This document shows, piece after piece, positions 58,870 to 64,000 of a stretch of 64,000 nt of DNA. The DNA lies in the NCBI RefSeq assembly GCF_032452875.1, contig NC_083873.1:76443987-76507986 (forward strand). The letters are read 5' to 3'. A program made the translations under genes and the position numbers. This DNA comes from Bos javanicus. Its lineage: Eukaryota > Chordata > Mammalia > Artiodactyla > Bovidae. How positions within the stretch are numbered: the stretch's first letter is position 1; the number at the start of each line of letters is the position of its first letter. The notes beneath the pieces were generated by a model that worked only from the letters and a program-made list of their open reading frames with translations, had not been told where the DNA came from and did no database searches.

Positions 58870-59010
58870 TTGAAATCAGATGATCTCATCTCCTTCACTT
58901 CCTAGCTCTAACCTTGAGTTTCCATTTTTAATGTAAAAATGGTCATTGATACCCCCACAGGGTTGTTAGTAAGTAAAATCAAATAGCATATGTAATGTAT
59001 CCAGGAATGC
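58870..59010 (+). mobile_element. MIR-like remnant
   Basis: The run 'cacttcctagctctaacct', 'tttaatgtaaaaatggtca' and 'cccacagggttgttagtaag' follows the MIR 3' half. It is diverged and has no clear ends. Confidence 0.55.
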
Positions 59011-59214
59011 CCTTACCCCATGTTATACACAGAACAAAGATTAATAAAATTTTGTTTACTTGAGAGTAAAAAAATGTATAAAAGAGATTATTAGAATTGT
59101 TACCTGAAGAGAAGAAAGGAGTGCTATTAATTTAAAGTAATCTGTTGATTTTTAATGGCTCTCAACCCTAAAGTGTCCAGCACAGTGAGTAATAAATACA
59201 CTCTCAAATGGCAT

Positions 59215-59430
59215 TTTTTAAAATTGAAATGTAGTTGACATATATGAAAATAACATATGAATATATGAAAATACCATATGCTATTTTCAGGTATGCAGTG
59301 TAGTAATCCAATATTTATATATAATGTGAAATTATCAACTATGTTAAGTCTAGTTAATGTCTATCACCACACATAATTATAATTTTTTCCTTGTGATGAG
59401 AAATTTTAAGATCTACTCTGTTATAAACTT
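59215..59430 (-). mobile_element. L1 3' UTR remnant, antisense-type arrangement
   Basis: 'aattgaaatgtagttgacat', 'caggtatgcagtgtagtaa' and 'tagttaatgtctatcacca' match the order of a common old L1 3' region read in reverse. The subfamily is not assigned. Confidence 0.5.
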
Positions 59431-59465
59431 CTAAAAATAGAAGCAGTATTACTAACTACTAACTA

Positions 59466-59855
59466 TGAGCGCTGAAGAATTGATGCCTTTGAACTGTGGT
59501 GTTGGAGAAGACTCTTGAGAGTCCCTTGGACTGCAAGGAGATCCAGCCAGTCTATTCTGAAGGAGATCAGCCCTGGGATTTCTTTGGAAAGAATGATGCT
59601 AAAGCTGAAACTCCAGTACTTTGGCCACCTCATGTGAAGAGTTCACTCATTGGAAAAGACTCTGATGCTGGGAGGGATTGGGGGCAGGAGGAGAAGGGGA
59701 CAACAGAGGATGAGATGGCTGGATGGCATCACTGACTCGATGGACGTGGGTCTGGGTGAACTCTGGGAGTTGGTGATGGACAGGGAGGCCTGGCGTACTT
59801 CGATTCATGGGGTCGCAAAGAGTCGGACACGACTGAGCAACTGAACTGAACTGAT
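59466..59855 (+). mobile_element. BovB 3' end, young, sense
   Basis: It begins at RRIDAFELWCW and ends at CTGAACTGAACTGA, then tggtac, the extension shared with the copy at 46609. The HLM-R codon is TGA. Downstream codons to RTRLSN are open (59650-59844). Confidence 0.93.
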
Positions 59856-60140
59856 GGTACTTTGAATTACATTTTAGATTATTTTGCTCATTTATGTGTT
59901 GAAGAATAATTACCCAAAAAATTTGTTAGCAGAGCTGACATTAAAATTTTTTCATAATACTAATAAAATGACAGCATTTTAAGTCCACACTTCAACATTT
60001 TAAGTCCACATAACTACAATTTAAGTCCACATTTATTTCTTAATAATAAAGCATGTCATCAATGGACAGAAGGATCCAGACCCCTTTCTATATACTATGA
60101 CATGGAGAAATCATTTTGATTAGTTTCCAGATGTAAATTG

Positions 60141-60410
60141 GGAGAAGCAATGGCAACCCACTCCAGTACTCTTGCCTGGAAAATTCCATGGACGTAGGAG
60201 CTTGGTAGGCTGCTGTCCATGGGGCCGAGAGGAGTCGGAAATGACTGAGCAACTTCACTTTCACTTTTCACTTTCATGCATTGGAGAAGGAAATGGCAAC
60301 CCACTCCAGTATTCTTGCCTGGAGAATTCCGGGGACAGAGGAGCCTGGTGGGCTGACATCTATGGGGTTGCACAGAGTCGGACATAACTGATGCGACTTA
60401 GCAGCAGCAG
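60141..60410 (+). mobile_element. Bov-A2 SINE with target-site duplication
   Basis: Both monomers are complete and end in (AGC)n. A 13-bp duplication, cagatgtaaattg, lies at 60128-60140 and 60411-60423. The tail and the second duplication share the CAG. Confidence 0.95.
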
Positions 60411-60423
60411 CAGATGTAAATTG

Positions 60424-61544
60424 AAAGAAAGAATCAGGAATCACCGAGTTCTGTACCATGTTAAATTAACACACAGTCAAAAAGGCCTCTTTCCCACTCT
60501 GAATCTTGACAGTGTTAAGTTGGTAGATTTGAAGGATAATTGCATCCTTGGCCAATACTATAAAGCTTGACCAAAAGATATTCAATATATGGAATTAATG
60601 AAATGACAAACTATTTAAAACAATTTTATTATCTTTGTTATTGAAATAAAAAGCAGAGTATAGTGGCCATCCTTAGTAGAATTTCATCTAAAAATCTAAT
60701 TGAAACTGACAACAATATAATCAACACATTAATAAAAGTAACTTACTAAGAAAAGTAACATTTTAATGGATATACATTTAAATGGTTCTAAAATTTAATG
60801 TGATGTATCAGGTATTATCTTTTGGTAGTCAACCTGACCCCAGGCTTTCAGTTCCAGGGCAAGAACGAGCTTTCTATAATTACTGATCTCTGGGTTATAC
60901 ATCCTTCTCGCTTATATTCTTCCAGCAATAGGCACAGTAGGGGCTTCCCATAATTACTGAACTTTAGTAAGACACAGCTCCCTACTATTCGCTTCTTAAA
61001 CCCTTCCAGTACTGTTATAAGTGATTGCTTTCAATAAATACCTCTCTGTTTGAAAACGTACAACAGTTTCTGTTTTCCTGTATGGACAATAACAGATATA
61101 TTGTGAACATCAGTGGGTGAGTGATATCTACCATCGTGTGATCCATACCTACGAGAAGGGGATTACATCTAAGAGGTTAGGAATAATGTTTGTTGATTTG
61201 AAATTAAATGTATTTAATCTTATTGGTTTACAAAGTAAAACATTATTTTATCTGATTCTTACAATGTTTGAAGGCTAGGGTAATAAGTAATATTTACAAA
61301 TATGTAAACTTTTACATATGAGCATTGAGAGTTTAATTGGCCTATTAATCATCATAAGGCTAATTCATTTATGGCATCACTATGATAACTATGGTATTGG
61401 CAGCATCCTTAGCTGTAAGCAACTTAAACTGAATCTAAATATTTTAAACATAAGAATAGAACATTAAAAATATTGGGTTACTCATAGAATTATTGGAAGG
61501 TTCTGGTACCAAGCTTCAATAGTGGGCAGCAACAAAAGATGCTG
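60424..61544. other. Unique sequence with a possible old LTR-like segment
   Basis: At about 60820-61090 the run contains repeated 'ataattactga' blocks, AATAAA at about 61035, and 'gtttctgttttcctgtatg' followed by 'gacaataaca'. This is reminiscent of an LTR 3' end. No coding region is associated, and it is only a suspicion. Confidence 0.3.
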
Positions 61545-62032
61545 GACAGCACACTGGCTAAACACTCAGATACCAACATCATGCTACCTGAGTTTGAATC
61601 TCAAGTTTGCCACTTAATAGCTGCCTGATTTGAGGCCAATTGCTTATTTTTTTCTGTTCTTTTATTACTTCATCTGTGTAATGAGGGTAAAAATAGTGCC
61701 TTTCTCCGAAAACTTTATTATAAAGAACGCTGCTGCTGCTGCTGCTAAGTCACTTCAGTCGTGTCCAACTCTGTGTTACCCCATAGACAGCAGCCCACCA
61801 GGCTTCCCCATGCCTGGGACTCTCCAGACAAGAACACTGGAGTGGGTTGCCATTTCCTTCTCCAATGTGTGAAAGTGAAAAGTGAAAGTGAAGTCGCTCA
61901 GTCGTGTCCAACTCGTAGCAACCCCATGGACTGCAGCCTACCAGGATCCTTTGTCCATGGGATTTTCTAGGCAAGAGTACTATAAAGAATAGATGGGCTT
62001 AAACAATGTAATATGTTTAGAACAGTGAAATC
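61545..62032 (+). mobile_element. MIR SINE, split by Bov-A2
   Basis: 'ctgagtttgaatctcaag', 'tgccacttaatagctgcctg', 'cttcatctgtgtaatgagg' and 'aatagtgcctttctcc' follow the MIR order. After the SINE it resumes with 'atgtaatatgtttagaacag'. This is one of the clearest MIRs in the window. Confidence 0.85.
61728..61980 (-). mobile_element. Bov-A2 SINE inserted in MIR, antisense
   Basis: The left edge is a (GCT)5 tail in reverse, then both monomers. The 5' end is trimmed at 'agtactcttgcc'. A 9-bp duplication, tataaagaa, lies at 61719-61727 and 61981-61989. Confidence 0.94.
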
Positions 62033-62380
62033 TCTGGAAATATTCAAAAGAACAAATGAAAGTATGGAGATAACAACCATACTATCTCCTGTGCATTGAT
62101 TTCTACACTTTGTACCATCAGACACTGGATACCGCCCCTGGCAATGCAGCACATCTGCAACTGGAACACATAGCTATTCCTTCCATGGCCATGTTGAATG
62201 CTCTACTCTCCCTGTCCCCAATACCACACTCTGAATGTTGATGGTAAGTCACAAATTCATTTCTTAACTGGCATAAAGCTCAAAATATCTTGCTCAAGTT
62301 CTATAATTGCATATAGATTCTATGCAACCAAGGCCCATAGAATAGAAAATACACAAAATATAAGAAGGGAGTTCATATAC
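62033..62380. other. Unique intergenic sequence
   Basis: No gene or repeat is recognised. Confidence 0.5.
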
Positions 62381-62580
62381 AAAAGAAGGAAGGGGAAGAA
62401 AGAGAAGAAGAGGAAGAAGGAGGAGGAGCAGGTAGGATGAGATGGAATTAGTAGCAGTAAAAGAAGAGGAAGAGGAAAGGGAAGAAGGGAAAGAAGATGA
62501 GGAAGAAGAGGAGGATGAAGAAAAAGAAGGGGAAAGAGAAAAAAGGGGATGGGGAGGGAGAATGGAAGAAGAAAAAGAGA
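62381..62580 (+). repeat. Long polypurine (GA-rich) tract
   Basis: Pure purine runs of 48 (62381-62428), 39 (62459-62497) and 33 (62517-62549) nucleotides are separated by a few pyrimidines. The plus strand is nearly all A and G. The glutamate-rich frame it creates (62442-62648) is low-complexity and not a gene. Such tracts can form triplex DNA and often vary in length. Confidence 0.9.
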
Positions 62581-64000
62581 CAAATGTCGTCTATAACTTC
62601 TTAATGTCAAAAAGACTTCATTGCCACATATTAACAGCAGGCATTTAGAAGTGAACATGGTAACTTACTCATCTTTTACATGACTAAACAATGTAATTCT
62701 GTGGACCAGCCTGTAATTACAAATTTCCTTTAGAACTCATATCCAAGTTCTGCATGTTGATAATCTTAAACAGATTAGATTGCATTTTTCTTTTTTTTTT
62801 TTTTTCCTTTTAACATCTAGCTTTACTCAGTCTCCCCATGTTTCTGACCTCTATTTAGAAAGAGCCTACATAGTGAGTCAAAATAGAGAACTTTTGTCAT
62901 GAAACAACCAGCAATCTCAATGCATCAGGTACAATTGTTGGGTAATATTAAGTATATTATTTGTGCCTGGAAGATTGTTTCCTCACTTCAAAGTGTTCAG
63001 TCCAGCTGATATTTGCTCATAAATAGGGCTTAACAAGTCTTTCATTCTCTTTTTTTCAGTATCTTCTCCCAATATATGAAACTTATAGGGAGTATCTTGC
63101 ATTCATAGAACAAATGCAGAAAATTTTATTCTATAAGATGTGAGTTTGATTTATTTACAAACATAATAGTACTTAAATATACAAATAAGTGCTCTAAAAA
63201 TTGTCTCCTTTGAAGTCTATATGTTATTTTAATGATACCTATTTGTGTTCAATCACATCTAGAACTTTCAGAAACCACCTTGTCAATCAGTTGAGAGCCT
63301 ACAAGCTTATTCTCTTTTCTCTAAACAAACTTTTTTTACTAAACATATAAAATATTAGCAATGATAATAAGATGTTTAATTATATAATTTGTTAGACTTT
63401 GCTGTATATAACCTTCACATTAAAAAAAATTCCAATCCATATTGTAAAGATGATTTTTCCCCTAAAAAGGATTTTTTAAAACAGTATTGGCTTTGGAAAT
63501 AATTCCTAAGTATAAATTTTGCTGTGTGACTTTTTGAAACCAGTATCATTTGATTGTACCACAATTCATGGTTGTAGTATTCATATATATAAATGAATTT
63601 CTTTTTCTTAAAAAAAAAATCTAATCTGAAACTGATTTGTTTAGGTATTGTTACATCCTATGCGATCCTTTCTTTTTATTGTAGTTTCTAGTTATTTCAC
63701 AATACATACTTACCAACAAGAGAAATATAAAATACATGGCAAGAAAGAATCAGAAAGAAAATGGAATAGAGTAAATAAAAGATACAGTTCTACCATTACA
63801 TAGGCAGTTATTTAACCCAAGAACCTTCACGCCTCCTAGCCAGATTTCTCTGAGACAACATCTTGAAAACTAATTCCATTTCCTTAGAACTCTCTAAAAG
63901 CTTCAATTAAATTGTGTACATACACAGAAGCTGAACCAAAGGTCACCTACCCAAGCAAACAGGGAAAACACATAATTGTAAAACATTCAATAAATGTGTT
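62581..64000. other. AT-rich unique sequence to the window end
   Basis: A T15 run lies at 62791-62805. No repeat or gene is recognised. Confidence 0.5.

Noticed and set aside
62442..62648. Acidic glutamate-rich protein
   Set aside because: The frame arises from a low-complexity purine tract.

Overview
This is mammalian nuclear DNA from a bovid ruminant such as cattle, sheep, goat or buffalo. The window alone does not settle the species. The diagnosis rests on the repeats. There are about 20 separate pieces of the RTE-clade retrotransposon BovB, which cover roughly 17 kb (about 27%) by my coordinates. There are about 13 Bov-tA SINEs, 7 Bov-A2 SINEs and one CHR-type SINE, all ruminant or cetartiodactyl families. 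Old mammal-wide MIR, L2, L1M and MaLR sequences are also present. I find no host protein-coding exon, rRNA, functional tRNA, CRISPR array or operon. The window looks like an AT-rich, gene-poor intergenic or deep-intronic region.

Layout. 1-4.9 kb: a Bov-A2 SINE, a BovB tail and an internal L1 ORF2 fragment cut by a second Bov-A2. 4.9-8.5 kb: mostly unique DNA with one SINE carrying two tRNA-like heads. 8.5-12.3 kb: three BovB pieces (two antisense, one sense) around an L1 3' end. 12.3-17.2 kb: SINE and MaLR remnants, an older BovB piece and a Hsmar1-like mariner split by BovB. 17.4-22.3 kb: antisense BovB copies, one split by a SINE and one lodged in an old L1. 22.3-28.1 kb: the longest repeat-poor, very AT-rich stretch. 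28.1-30.8 kb: the most extensive BovB copy, reaching into the endonuclease domain. 35.2-38.6 kb: two older BovB pieces back to back, the second including the BovB 5' end. 39-47.4 kb: SINEs and BovB pieces, one inside L2. 47.4-55.6 kb: mostly unique, with an L1 RT fragment, nested SINEs and the CHR SINE. 55.6-60.4 kb: BovB and Bov-A2 around a GC- and CpG-richer unique segment. 60.4-64 kb: unique DNA, a MIR split by Bov-A2 and a long purine tract.

How the elements relate. BovB encodes the endonuclease and reverse transcriptase that the Bov-tA and Bov-A2 SINEs borrow, and the shared 3' tails are visible here. Every autonomous element in the window is 5'-truncated, internally deleted or interrupted by stops, so none can move by itself. 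Target-site duplications and nesting give a relative order: MIR, L2, L1M and MaLR are oldest, then older BovB and the mariner, then Bov-tA and younger BovB, then Bov-A2. The most useful observations are this nesting, the two BovB copies with long open frames, and a CpG codon in BovB that recurrently becomes a stop. I found no undescribed biological system.
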